From Smittium mucronatum (Eukaryota > Kickxellomycota > Harpellomycetes > Harpellales > Legeriomycetaceae), in contig LSSL01001153.1 in the NCBI GenBank assembly GCA_001953115.1, positions 8,048 to 28,279 on the forward strand: a stretch of DNA of 20,232 nt. The letters run 5' to 3'. The notes under the pieces are model-generated. The model was given only the letters and a program-made list of their open reading frames with translations, ran no database searches and was not told where the DNA came from. Of this stretch, positions 12,413 to 20,232 are shown in pieces; position 1 is the first letter of the stretch, and every line of letters starts with the position of its first letter. The position numbers and the translations under genes were made by a program.

Positions 12413-13163
12413 TTAAATGAATAACCTATATATACTCTTCTTAGTTAATAATTTGGCGTTGATTTCAATTCTTTTAATTTGACGTAATATAATAAAATTG
12501 ATAAAAATATATCGATTTCATTGAAATATATTAATAATATATTAAATTTAAATCAGTGGTATAACCCTTAATATAAAAAAAATTTAAATTTAAATTTTTT
12601 TCACAACTTATATAATTTTTTTTTTCATTAGCGCCTAAACTTAAAATTTAGACAATTATGACTTTTTAGACATATTTATTCCCTTCTTTAAATAATTCTA
12701 GACTAAAAAGGTAAATATAAATTATATATAAACAAACTAAAGAAAGATCATTAATTAATATTTAAAAAAATTTAGTTAATTTTTAACTCATTGAGAATAA
12801 AATGATATCGAAATTAATAATTCAATTATAAAAAATGAAACATTTAGTCTAATCGTATTTTTAAAGTCTATATTTCAAAACAATACTTTTCTCATTTTTA
12901 ATGTTATCAAAAAATTAATAAAATAATATGCTAACAAATATTTAGTAATAATACTGAGATAAGTAGATATTTCATAAAAAAGAGGTTTTTCACAATTTTT
13001 TTACAGGAATTTTTAAACAGCTATAATTGTAAATAATTATAAATTTTATTAACGGGTTTATACATGCATTATAATAATTACAATTTTTTTTGGTAAAGAA
13101 ATAATATTTAAAGTAAACATAAAATTATTTAATAAGAGAGCTTAACATTTATAATTAATTTTT

Positions 13164-13412
13164 ATTGAAAAAATCATGTTGTATTGATAAATATTCGTTT
13201 ATTTCATTAAGTCGTTTTATTGATACAAATAAATATTTGTTTATAAAATCCTATTCTTTCAACATATGTAGAAAAAAAAAAAAAAAAAGGTTTATATCCT
13301 TTTTTTTAATGTAAAATCAAATATTTTCACTATATAATATTTGTTAACTTTTTTTATTTTTATTTTATTTGTCAAAAATTCATAAAATTGAAATAAACTC
13401 ACTTATTGCGCT
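13164..13412 (-). repeat. Right arm of inverted repeat
   Basis: It is the inverted partner of 12174-12412. It carries the mirrored run of 17 A at 13272-13288 and the same nested hairpin at 13281-13307. It is about 10 bp longer than the left arm because of an extra A/T tract (T/A-rich around 13352-13372). Confidence 0.9.
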
Positions 13413-15213
13413 GATAGATTAATATAACATAAATTAATACAATAGATTATCTACTTTTTCTTTTCTGCTAATTTTAATTTTTTTTGTTTAAAAATATTTA
13501 AAATTACAAGATTTATTAACTAATATCAATCTTATTAAATTTTTAGGATTGACGTTAAATGTTTAAAATAATGAAGAGTTAGGGCTAGTATCTCAAAACG
13601 AAGGAAGAAAAAAATAGAAAAAAACTCAAGTTTGATAGATGTTTCATTATTATCTTTAATTCATATTAGATCTTAATAATTATTGAAATGTATTGATAAA
13701 TACTTTCAACTTTACAAAAATAAAAAATTCGAATTTGTGAATTTAGATGATCCAAATAACAAAAGTTTATTCTTAAAAAAGTCAGTAATCCTTTTTGAAA
13801 CAACTGTTTTAAATTAATAAACATGAGTTTATTTCAATTAATACGTTATATTGGGATGTATAATTTTTTTTTCGAAACAAACCGATTTGAGAAAATAAAC
13901 CTAAAAATTTAGTATCAAAACTATATAACTTACATGGATGATTCTTAACAAATCAGTCGTTTCAATTTAAAAAGTTTTTCATATCCTATTTAATAGGTTA
14001 ATAAAGCAACTAAGCTCTTTGATTGAAATAAAGACTTTTTGTTGGATATCATCTAAATTAAAAATAATAAAATTCTGAATTTAAAATTTTTTAAAAAGTG
14101 ATTTGATATTTGGATATATTATAGAAATTTTAAAAAAAGAGAAAAAATATTTACTTTTGGTTAAACATGTTTAATTGGAAGGCTCTCAATCATTTAAAAT
14201 TTTTCTTTAATTATAAATAAATGCGAATTCTTTAATTTAATGACATTTATCCTAGTTAAGAATTAATTAAAATTTGCCAAAATTTGAATCAATATAACAA
14301 AAAAACTCCTGCTATAGTCAGATTTTACATTATAATTACCAGATTTTAAAATTATGCCATTTTTCTGACTATTGGAGCCAATTATATTAAAATTTTGATT
14401 TTTTTCCTACACAATTTTATTTAATCATTATAGCAAATTTTGACTAAATATATACGAGTCTATTCGAATAATATCAATTAATTTTTTTTCGCTTTTATTA
14501 CTTTGGCATTAAAAATATCCTTAACTAACACTTTAAACAAAGATAACTTAAACACAAACAAAATATTAAATTTCATGAATATTTTATAAGTTTTTATTTG
14601 GTATGGGAAATATAATCAAGTAAAAAAATGTTATAAATTGAGTCTCATATCTCGATTTTTATTTTTGACCCCTTTAATTTTATATTTGAAATTAAAATCA
14701 ACTGTCTATGATAAAAAATGATTTTAAATCTTATTTCTAATAATTATTGAAGCGGTTTAATAAATATGCAAATTTTAAAATTCTTGAGCTGAAGCTATAA
14801 TTTTAAAAATTTTGTTGTAATTTGGAAAAAAATTTATTTATCAATATAAAGATATTATATTGACACAAATTTTTAGAAATAGAGATATTATTTTCAACTA
14901 GGAAAAAACTCATTAAATTTAATAATTCGTATTTATTTGAAAATAAAGAACTTTTTTAAATTATTGAGAGTTTGTGATGTGTTTATATTATAAAGTTCAT
15001 AAACGTATTTAATATTATAAAATTATACTTATTTATGCATACTGATAGACAATACAAATAAAGTTGAACGGAGAATAATCCCCTTAATATAAAATACGTC
15101 AAAATAATGCATTCAATATAAATATTTCAATTTGCTCCAATAAATTGAAATGAAAAAACATTTAATAAATACAATCCTCAATTGGTGATAAAAATAACAT
15201 ACTTCACACACAA
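13413..15213. other. AT-rich stretch without a recognisable gene
   Basis: No gene or repeat called. A minus-strand frame open for 47 codons (14,263-14,406) has balanced residues (for example SQKNGIILKSGNYNVKSDYS) and could be another coding fossil, but its length is within chance expectation. Confidence 0.5.
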
Positions 15214-15228
15214 TCATTTAACATTGAA
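15214..15228. repeat. Target-site duplication, left copy
   Basis: The 15-mer TCATTTAACATTGAA abuts the poly(T) end of the retroposon and is repeated exactly at 15859-15873 on the other side. Confidence 0.9.
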
Positions 15229-15858
15229 TTTTTTTTTTTTTGTATCACGGAATTTTATTGTAAGATATCTTCATTAAAAACTATACTAAAAAGATATGAA
15301 AAAAAGAAAAAGTCTTATAGAAAAAACTATTAGCCTAACTACAATAAGCTCCTCTGCCTGACTACCGGCTGCGTGCCTACGGGAAAAGAGTCCAATCTAC
15401 CAACCGAAAGACCCCCCCTGGCATTGCTTCAAGTAGGCTGGATGACTGAGGTTACATGCAGTCAAGAATTAAGCTCTTTGTAAATGAACGATAGTTCATT
15501 GAAGCTACTGAGCTCCTAGTCAGAGCCTACTTTTAACAGGATTAATAAAATTAGGCTCCTACCCAAACGTGGGTTTGATCAGCATGGATTTCCTACAAAT
15601 AGCTGTTAGACGCTGAGATCTGTTTGGCTATCGAATGCTGGGCTTTTGCAAGATACTTTGTCTCAGCTGTGCTAAACGATCGGTTCCTCCTGTTTCGATA
15701 TTGTCCTCCTGGAATCACTGTCCTCTGAATCGTCGATCGCTGTCTCAACTACTCCCAACCAAGAATAGCACAACGCTGTGTGAAATTTTAGTTTAGTGTA
15801 CATTTAAAAGTACACTATTAAGCTCCTAAACCACGGCAAGGTATTTCACTCTTAGGAG
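15229..15858 (-). mobile_element. 630-bp SINE-like retroposon, poly(A)-tailed
   Basis: Read on the minus strand, the element starts at 15858 and ends in a 13-base poly(A) tail (13 T at 15229-15241). It is flanked by a perfect 15-bp direct repeat. That is the signature of target-primed reverse transcription of a polyadenylated RNA. AATAAA lies 12 bases before the tail. The body is close to half G+C (about 45% over 15421-15480) in DNA of about one-fifth G+C. No frame of 60 codons exists, so the RNA looks non-coding. It has several perfect stems: a 7-bp stem at its 5' end (15852-15858 with 15823-15829), 8 bp at 15794-15801/15810-15817, 7 bp at 15612-15618/15661-15667, 7 bp at 15523-15529/15552-15558, and 7 bp with a 4-base loop at 15483-15489/15494-15500. 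The 5' terminal stem suggests the copy is not 5'-truncated. A second copy begins at 20091. Parent RNA unknown; a LINE 3' fragment is the main alternative. Confidence 0.85.
15254..15259 (-). promoter_or_regulatory. Polyadenylation signal AATAAA of the retroposon
   Basis: AATAAA on the minus strand, 12 bases before the poly(A) tail, with the same spacing kept in the second copy (20114-20119). This points to an RNA polymerase II, mRNA-like transcript. Confidence 0.6.
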
Positions 15859-15873
15859 TCATTTAACATTGAA
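15859..15873. repeat. Target-site duplication, right copy
   Basis: Exact repeat of 15214-15228, immediately next to the 5' end of the retroposon. Confidence 0.9.
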
Positions 15874-17054
15874 GAAACTCAAATAGCTCAGACAGCATGA
15901 ATGAAAATGGTATAAAATGTGAAACATTTTAATTATAAATTTAAAAGAAGAATATTTTTACAATACTTTTCTTTGACTTAGTTTACTCTCTAAACTAAAT
16001 AAATTCTTATATTGAAACAAATCGCCAAATATATTTACAAAATTATAAATTCTTATCTTGGTTTAAGACACTTTATCTTCCGCATAAGGATAAATTAATT
16101 GGGTTTTCCAATTAAACACGTTTAACCCAAAGTAAATACATTTTCTCAATTTATAAATTTGCATGTATATATATCCAATTATTAACTACTTTTTAAAACT
16201 ATATAAATTCATCATTTTACTTTGTTTAATTTAGATGATGTCCAATAAAAAACCTTTAATTTATATAAAGACCTGAATTGCTTTAATGGCCTAATATTTT
16301 ATTTTATTTATGTTAAGATCTTTTTTATTCTTATAAATAACCAAATAAAACGAATAATGATTGAGAAATATCTGTAGTATGAATTTTTAGCTGCAATATT
16401 GTAAATATTACATGGCCATTGAAAAAATTATACTATTAATAGAATTTTCCTATAAGAGATTCTAGAAAATAGCATCTTTATAAAAAATGATCTCCCATAA
16501 CCAGAATAATACCATTACATATTATTAATTGATAATATCTTTTTTTTATGAATTTTTTTTGACTTTCATGAATTCCAATTCATTGAAATAAATAAATCAT
16601 TTCACTGGTTGCATAACAAATACTATATAGTGAAAAAAAATAATTAATACATGAAAAAAAAAAATTACCTAGGAGGATAATGGAAAAATAAAGTATTATG
16701 GATGTGATAAAATCATAACGATGTTTGTATAATATATATATATAAATGGTGTCAAACATATTCAGAGAAAAGAACACGACTATTTACAAGTAAATACTTT
16801 TTCATTTCTACTATTTATAATTCATTTTGAAAAATTTACCAGATTTTCAAGTTATAGGTGGTATAATTTTATTACCCAAATTCTTTACAGACAGAGATTT
16901 TTTTTATTTTTGGAAGAACTAAAAATTCTAATTTTACCAATAAAAGGTAGATCGCATAGTTTCGACTTTTAATAAATTGTATCTAAATAAAATTTTCTTT
17001 CATACAAGATATCTGATAAAAAAACTATAATAATTTTGTATAAACCGAGAACCT
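15874..17054. other. AT-rich stretch upstream of the glycosyltransferase gene
   Basis: No gene called. A minus-strand frame of 65 codons at 16,580-16,777 begins with TTG and is hydrophobic low-complexity sequence (Ile, Phe, Tyr, Leu); with this base composition it is expected by chance. Confidence 0.5.
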
Positions 17055-17062
17055 TATATAAA
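17055..17062 (+). promoter_or_regulatory. Possible TATA-like element
   Basis: TATATAAA lies 47 bases before the ATG of the glycosyltransferase gene, followed by a 12-T run (17098-17107 region) that ends just before TCA-ATG. The position suits a short 5' leader, but such octamers are common in DNA this AT-rich. Confidence 0.25.
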
Positions 17063-17109
17063 CTTGATATTAATCATAAGAAAAAAAGTATCAGGTATTT
17101 TTTTTTTCA

Positions 17110-18132
17110 ATGATTTTCCGTTTATTACGCAACCTCACAAAAAATATCATTGTATACTGCACCGATGGAAAGTTTTCACCACTTTCATGGATGAAATGGC
17201 TTAACTCACACCTACCATTCTTTCCAACTCCTAAACTCGAATTTATCTGCAAATTTAAAATTATTCTGCTGTTGATGTCTATCTTTTCGCTCGTGATTAT
17301 GATTATAATTGGCACCTCTTATTTAAAGTATCCAAAAAATGTTTTTAATGAAAATTATCCAATTAAAAAAGATTTAATGGGAAAAGAAATTATCGATACG
17401 CTCATAATCGAAGGCACCAGGAAGGTTAAAGACGAAGTACTGGGACAAATATATTTTTATGATTACGAAACTCGAAGGAATTTTATCAAACTTCCAGAAA
17501 AATTCTATGTTCCAGGAAGAATTATTGATTTATATTACCAGTATCAAATAATTGTTCCCATTTCGAAACGAGAAAGCATTACATTTTTGAAAAACTTTTA
17601 TTCTGATTTAAACGTTAAGGTTTACTGCGATGTTGATGACTACAGAGATGGTTGTGATATAAGGTCTGATAAGTCCTACAAATATCATCAGCTATCATAT
17701 AAGACGTTCGATATGTTCAACTACGTTTGTAAAAACTTTGAAGATTTCAAAATATATGCCAAAATGGATTTTGATGCTTACATCGACAAAAATTATGTCT
17801 ATGGTGTTTTAAAGTTCATTTCAGACAATTCTGAAAGGATGATCTATTATGGGAATCCTATCCTAAGAAACGGAAAGGTTTTTAATGGCGGCAATTTTTA
17901 CGCGATTAGTGGGTCTTTGTTCCGTGATTACTGCTCTTGCAAAATCCATCCCCCCAAAAAACCCAATGAAGATGAATGGTTTGGTGAAGTTCTAAACAAC
18001 TGTTTCTATTCAAAGAATTATATAAATGAAACTCTTATCTACATGAAAAATGATATGACAAAAATATTACATAAGCATTATACTGATGATGGAGTAGATA
18101 TCAAACTAGGAAGATGGGTTAAAAAGGAATAA
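17110..18132 (+). CDS. GT31-like (galactosyltransferase/Fringe-type) type II membrane glycosyltransferase
   Basis: A 340-residue intronless frame and the only convincing gene here. Residues 51-69 (IILLLMSIFSLVIMIIIGT) form one membrane anchor after a 50-residue basic cytosolic tail, giving type II topology as in Golgi or ER glycosyltransferases. The lumenal part carries the GT31 motif series in order: SYKTFDMFNYVCKNF (196-210), a DxD-like metal and nucleotide-sugar site in YAKMDFDAYID (216-226, DFD at 220-222), YYGNPI (246-251), GGNFYAISGSLFRDYC (260-275), and acidic EDEWFG (287-292), matching the EDVxxG motif of this family. The usual central D of the DDD site is F. There is one N-glycosylation sequon (N306). 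Family members are inverting, typically beta-1,3, sugar transferases; donor and acceptor cannot be told. ATG 17110 is the first after an in-frame TAA at 17077. The gene is about one-third G+C, far above its flanks. It has no neighbour of related function. Confidence 0.88.
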   Translation: MIFRLLRNLTKNIIVYCTDGKFSPLSWMKWLNSHLPFFPTPKLEFICKFKIILLLMSIFSLVIMIIIGTSYLKYPKNVFNENYPIKKDLMGKEIIDTLIIEGTRKVKDEVLGQIYFYDYETRRNFIKLPEKFYVPGRIIDLYYQYQIIVPISKRESITFLKNFYSDLNVKVYCDVDDYRDGCDIRSDKSYKYHQLSYKTFDMFNYVCKNFEDFKIYAKMDFDAYIDKNYVYGVLKFISDNSERMIYYGNPILRNGKVFNGGNFYAISGSLFRDYCSCKIHPPKKPNEDEWFGEVLNNCFYSKNYINETLIYMKNDMTKILHKHYTDDGVDIKLGRWVKKE

Positions 18133-18158
18133 CTTCAGATCATTGTTATTAAAATAAT

Positions 18159-18202
18159 GCCCTCAAGGTATCGAGCTGTTAGAGCGGCAAAGGGGAGTTG
18201 GG
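18159..18202. other. Short GC-rich patch just after the gene
   Basis: About 44 bases beginning GCCCTCAAGG and ending near GGGGAGTTGGG stand out by G+C, 27 bases after the stop codon. It resembles the D-arm region of a tRNA loosely (GTTAGAGC) but has no acceptor stem or T-arm. It may be 3' untranslated sequence or a fossil fragment. Confidence 0.4.
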
Positions 18203-18275
18203 AAAAAAAAATTTAATGAAAAAATAATACTTTTATTAATTTTTTTAAATTGGTTGTTAGAAAATTTTATTAGCT

Positions 18276-18763
18276 TTAAAGTAAGTTTCCTGAAAAAAAA
18301 AGTAAAAGGAATGGCTTCTTTTTCCATGATTCTAAAAAGACGTCACTGCTTCCCTCGTTTTCTAGATGATCCTTTTTGCCATCACCAACAAACTTTTACG
18401 AAATTTCTTTACCAAACCCTCCACAGAATATTTAGTTTTTATTAATATTTACATACAATTTATCGTTGTTTATCCATACGTTTTATTATTATTATTATTT
18501 TACAAAAGCCGTTGTAAAAATTTACAGTTGAAACAGAGCCTTTGTAGAAGCTAGATGGAAGGGTAGGTGAAGCTTCTCGACATTTTATAGAAAAAATTCA
18601 CTTCTTTATCTTTTTCTACATTTTTTAAAATATGTTTTTTGAAACTGTAAAATATTTCAAAAAAATTAAGTGAAAAAAATAATCTCATCAGAAAAATAAA
18701 AAATAAGGCTGTATAATTATGAGTAAATTTCAACAACAGACCGATATTAAGAAGTAATTGCAA
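18276..18763 (-). pseudogene. Decayed gene convergent with the glycosyltransferase, unknown product
   Basis: One minus-strand frame runs from 18763 to about 18360 with few stops. It opens with a 70-codon segment (18551-18763, TTG start) with a membrane-like stretch (ALFFIFLMRLFFSLNFF), then KNVEKDKEVNFFYKMSRSF. After several stops it resumes as KYSVEGLVKKFRKSLLVM. A one-base shift near 18393 gives a 39-codon frame ending at 18276 with GDGKKDHLENEGSSDVFLES, whose codons are purine-rich as in real genes. Overlapping plus-strand frames (18254-18445, 18366-18554) are read as shadows, though the strand choice is an inference. No family recognised. Confidence 0.35.
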
Positions 18764-18887
18764 AAATAAATAACTTTAAAAGTATTTAAAAAGATAGATA
18801 AACTTTTTAAATGATCTGCCTCTCTGAAGAATGTAAATGAACTATTTTTTTATCAATTAAACGTATAGTTAATATTTAAACATCAAT

Positions 18888-19081
18888 GTAGCCAAATTAA
18901 CAGAAGATTAAATTAGAGCTTCGGATTAATTATCACAAAATACTCATATATCTCTAGATCTGAGAGATTAAAAATGGTGGGATGATAATTAATAGCTGGT
19001 ATATTAAAAAGGAAAAATATGTCGCTATTAGATATAACGAGACTATTAAAAATACAGTTTTATAAAAAATTTCCCGGCTTA
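18888..19081 (+). pseudogene. Decayed coding repeat, copy A (inverted partner at 19900-20090)
   Basis: This segment aligns almost without gaps to the reverse complement of 19900-20090; the best 52 bp (18999-19050) are about 85% identical by my count, the rest lower. Both copies keep protein-like frames that match each other: here 18982-19065 encodes IINSWYIKKEKYVAIRYNE, and the partner reads IINS-stop-Y, then KEKYFTIRYKEAIK. Upstream, LDLR is shared. Conserved residues with base changes indicate descent from one protein-coding element. The order LDLRNNKMWFDN followed by this stretch in copy B recalls the C-terminal end of a retropepsin in Ty3-type retroelements, but that is a guess from pattern. 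Stops and an indel show it is dead. Confidence 0.5.
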
Positions 19082-19899
19082 AAATGTGAGAATATGTAAA
19101 GAATAGAGCATTTTGAAGAAAAGTAAGAAGGATATAGAGTGAAGTAGATAATTTTATAAACTTTAATAGATATAGAAAAACAGGATTTTAAGCCCAATAC
19201 TACTTCTATTAATTCATAGAATAATTTTTGAAAAAAATCGGATTAAGCATTTTTATTTCTTCATCAAAATTTTCTGACTTTTATGAAAAGCATGATTTAT
19301 ACACAATATTTTTTAATTTTTCTACTTAAAAAGAATCCAAAAATTGCAAAATAATACTAATTTATATGAAATCATCATTATAAAAATATACAATATTTTA
19401 AATGTATTGAAAATATGCTTGAGGGAATCATTTTTTTAAATCAACCCATAACTATTTTTTTAGCTCAATTAGAATTTTCACATAGTAGATAATTTTTTTT
19501 TTTGTTTATTCCATTTGGTTTTACAATCGGTGCATACCTCCAATATTCATTTAAAAAAAAAAAAATTGTGAAGATTTAAAACAACCTTTTTTATAAATAA
19601 TAATAATTTCGTATAATAAATAAAGGTAAAAGCTCAGGGTAAAGCGCAATAATGAAATTATTTTATTTTAAATTATAAAGTATTCCATTTAAAGAGCTTT
19701 TGGTAATATCTAGTGCTTTGCAGTTATTTTTTTATGATCATTTTTCAATAGATTTAAATATCTTTTATTTCAATCGCAAAACTTTTTCTTTTAATTTTAA
19801 ATGATAAAATATCCTTCTTAACTACTCATTTGTATGGATAGCCTTAATTGAGTATTTTAAAGACTAAAAATATTATATAATATTCAAACCTTTAATTTA
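19082..19899. other. Spacer between the two inverted relic copies
   Basis: AT-rich with no gene. The first 120 bases continue a G-rich, interrupted coding-like reading (RIEHFEEK, then TLIDIEKQDFKPNTTSINS) that probably belongs to copy A, beyond where copy B can be aligned. Confidence 0.45.
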
Positions 19900-20090
19900 T
19901 TAACGGGGGTTCTTTATAAAACTGAATTTTAATGGCTTCTTTATATCTAATAGTGAAATATTTTTCCTTTGTACTATATCAGCTATTAATTATCAAACCA
20001 CATCTTATTATTTCTCAGATCCAATATTTTATTCTTCCTTTGAAATTGGGTATCCAAAGCTCCAGTTGAAGCTTCCATTAATTCGGTTGA
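19900..20090 (-). pseudogene. Decayed coding repeat, copy B, interrupted by retroposon
   Basis: Inverted partner of 18888-19081. A minus-strand ATG at 20078 opens a 30-codon frame to TAA at 19986-19988 containing TGALDTQFQRKNKILDLRNN and KMWFDN. A frame shifted by one base then carries KEKYFTIRYKEAIKIQFYKE to a TAA at 19892. The match to copy A runs right up to position 20090 and is cut there by the poly(T) end of the second retroposon copy, so the insertion is younger than this duplication. Retropepsin-like reading of LDLRNNKMWFDN is speculative. Confidence 0.5.
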
Positions 20091-20232
20091 TTTTTTTTTT
20101 TGTATCACAGAATTTTATTGAAAGATATCTTCATTAAAAACTATGCTAAAAAAGCATCAAAAAAAGAAAAAATCGAATAATAAAGATTATCACCCTGATT
20201 ACAATAAGCCCCTCTGCCGGACTACCGGCTGC
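20091..20232 (-). mobile_element. Second copy of the SINE-like retroposon, cut by window end
   Basis: Eleven T at 20091-20101 (poly(A) on the minus strand) are followed by sequence about 85% identical to 15242-15372, including the AATAAA signal and the GC-rich CTCTGCC-GACTACCGGCTGC stretch. Only the 3' 142 bases of the element lie in the window. The insertion site is inside decayed copy B. Confidence 0.9.

Larger units (their letters stand above)
12174..13412. mobile_element. 1.24-kb element with long inverted terminal repeats
   Basis: Two arms of about 240 bp face each other around a 751-bp centre (12413-13163). By eye the arms are about 95% identical: about ten substitutions plus one length difference in an A-rich tract. 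The arms start with AGCGCAA at the outer edge and end inside near ATGATTT-TTCAAT. The centre has no open frame that could be a transposase. Long matching inverted ends with a non-coding middle suit a non-autonomous DNA transposon of foldback or MITE type. Outer boundaries are not certain: TTAA and ATTAATC also occur on both sides a few bases further out (12157-12162 and 13417-13422), which could be a TTAA or TA target duplication or simply part of the arms. An inverted duplication unrelated to transposition is the alternative. Confidence 0.75.

Noticed and set aside
15572..15833. RNA polymerase III promoter (A and B boxes) in the retroposon
   Set aside because: The boxes fit loosely but are about 250 bases apart, internal T runs would terminate polymerase III, and the poly(A) tail follows AATAAA.
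15229..15858. rRNA, SRP RNA, RNase P RNA or spliceosomal RNA
   Set aside because: A CTGCCTGAC stretch recalls small-subunit rRNA, but no other conserved rRNA segment follows; none of the diagnostic motifs of SRP, RNase P or U snRNAs was found.
16580..16777. 65-codon hydrophobic minus-strand frame
   Set aside because: Same reasoning; hydrophobicity follows from T-rich codons and there is no signal or conserved motif.
17091..17315. 74-codon minus-strand frame overlapping the glycosyltransferase start
   Set aside because: It is antisense to the convincing gene and is a shadow of its coding bias.
18159..18202. tRNA gene
   Set aside because: GTTAGAGC resembles a D-loop region, but no acceptor stem, anticodon arm or TTC-containing T-arm can be formed.
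18254..18554. Two overlapping plus-strand frames of 63 and 62 codons
   Set aside because: They overlap the minus-strand relic, whose codons look more coding-like; kept only as shadows.
1..20232. CRISPR array, operon or defence system
   Set aside because: No regularly spaced direct repeats and no gene clusters exist; the retroposon and single membrane glycosyltransferase point to a eukaryotic nuclear genome.

Overview
The window looks like nuclear DNA from a very AT-rich, gene-poor eukaryote. Outside two islands the sequence is about four-fifths or more A+T, full of A/T homopolymer runs. It carries one convincing protein gene in 20 kb, and that gene is intronless, clearly richer in G+C than its surroundings, and encodes a type II membrane glycosyltransferase. 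Poly(A)-tailed retroposed DNA with a target-site duplication rules out a bacterial or organellar reading. A microsporidian with an expanded genome, or another AT-rich fungal-type genome, would fit, but no rRNA, tRNA or diagnostic housekeeping gene is present, so the lineage stays an inference.

Layout. Positions 1 to about 12,100 are mostly unrecognisable AT-rich DNA holding scattered fossils of coding sequence: a leucine-rich-repeat-like relic on the minus strand (2330-2635), a possible related relic on the plus strand (2877-3074), and frameshifted relics near 3.7, 4.7, 6.9 and 8.6-9.1 kb. Positions 12,174-13,412 form a 1.24-kb element with two arms of about 240 bp in inverted orientation, about 95% identical by eye, around a 751-bp centre with no gene. 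Positions 15,229-15,858 are a 630-bp retroposon on the minus strand with poly(A) tail, AATAAA signal, several perfect stems and a perfect 15-bp target-site duplication. The glycosyltransferase gene lies at 17,110-18,132. Downstream are a decayed minus-strand coding relic (18,276-18,763) and a pair of inverted, diverged copies of one decayed coding sequence (18,888-19,081 and 19,900-20,090). The second of these is cut by another copy of the retroposon that runs off the right end of the window.

Working together. There is no operon or pathway here. The region reads as a long-lived sink for insertions and dead gene fragments around one living gene. The retroposon family is the best candidate for something undescribed: a long, GC-rich, apparently non-coding RNA that is copied back into the genome, present at least twice within 5 kb.
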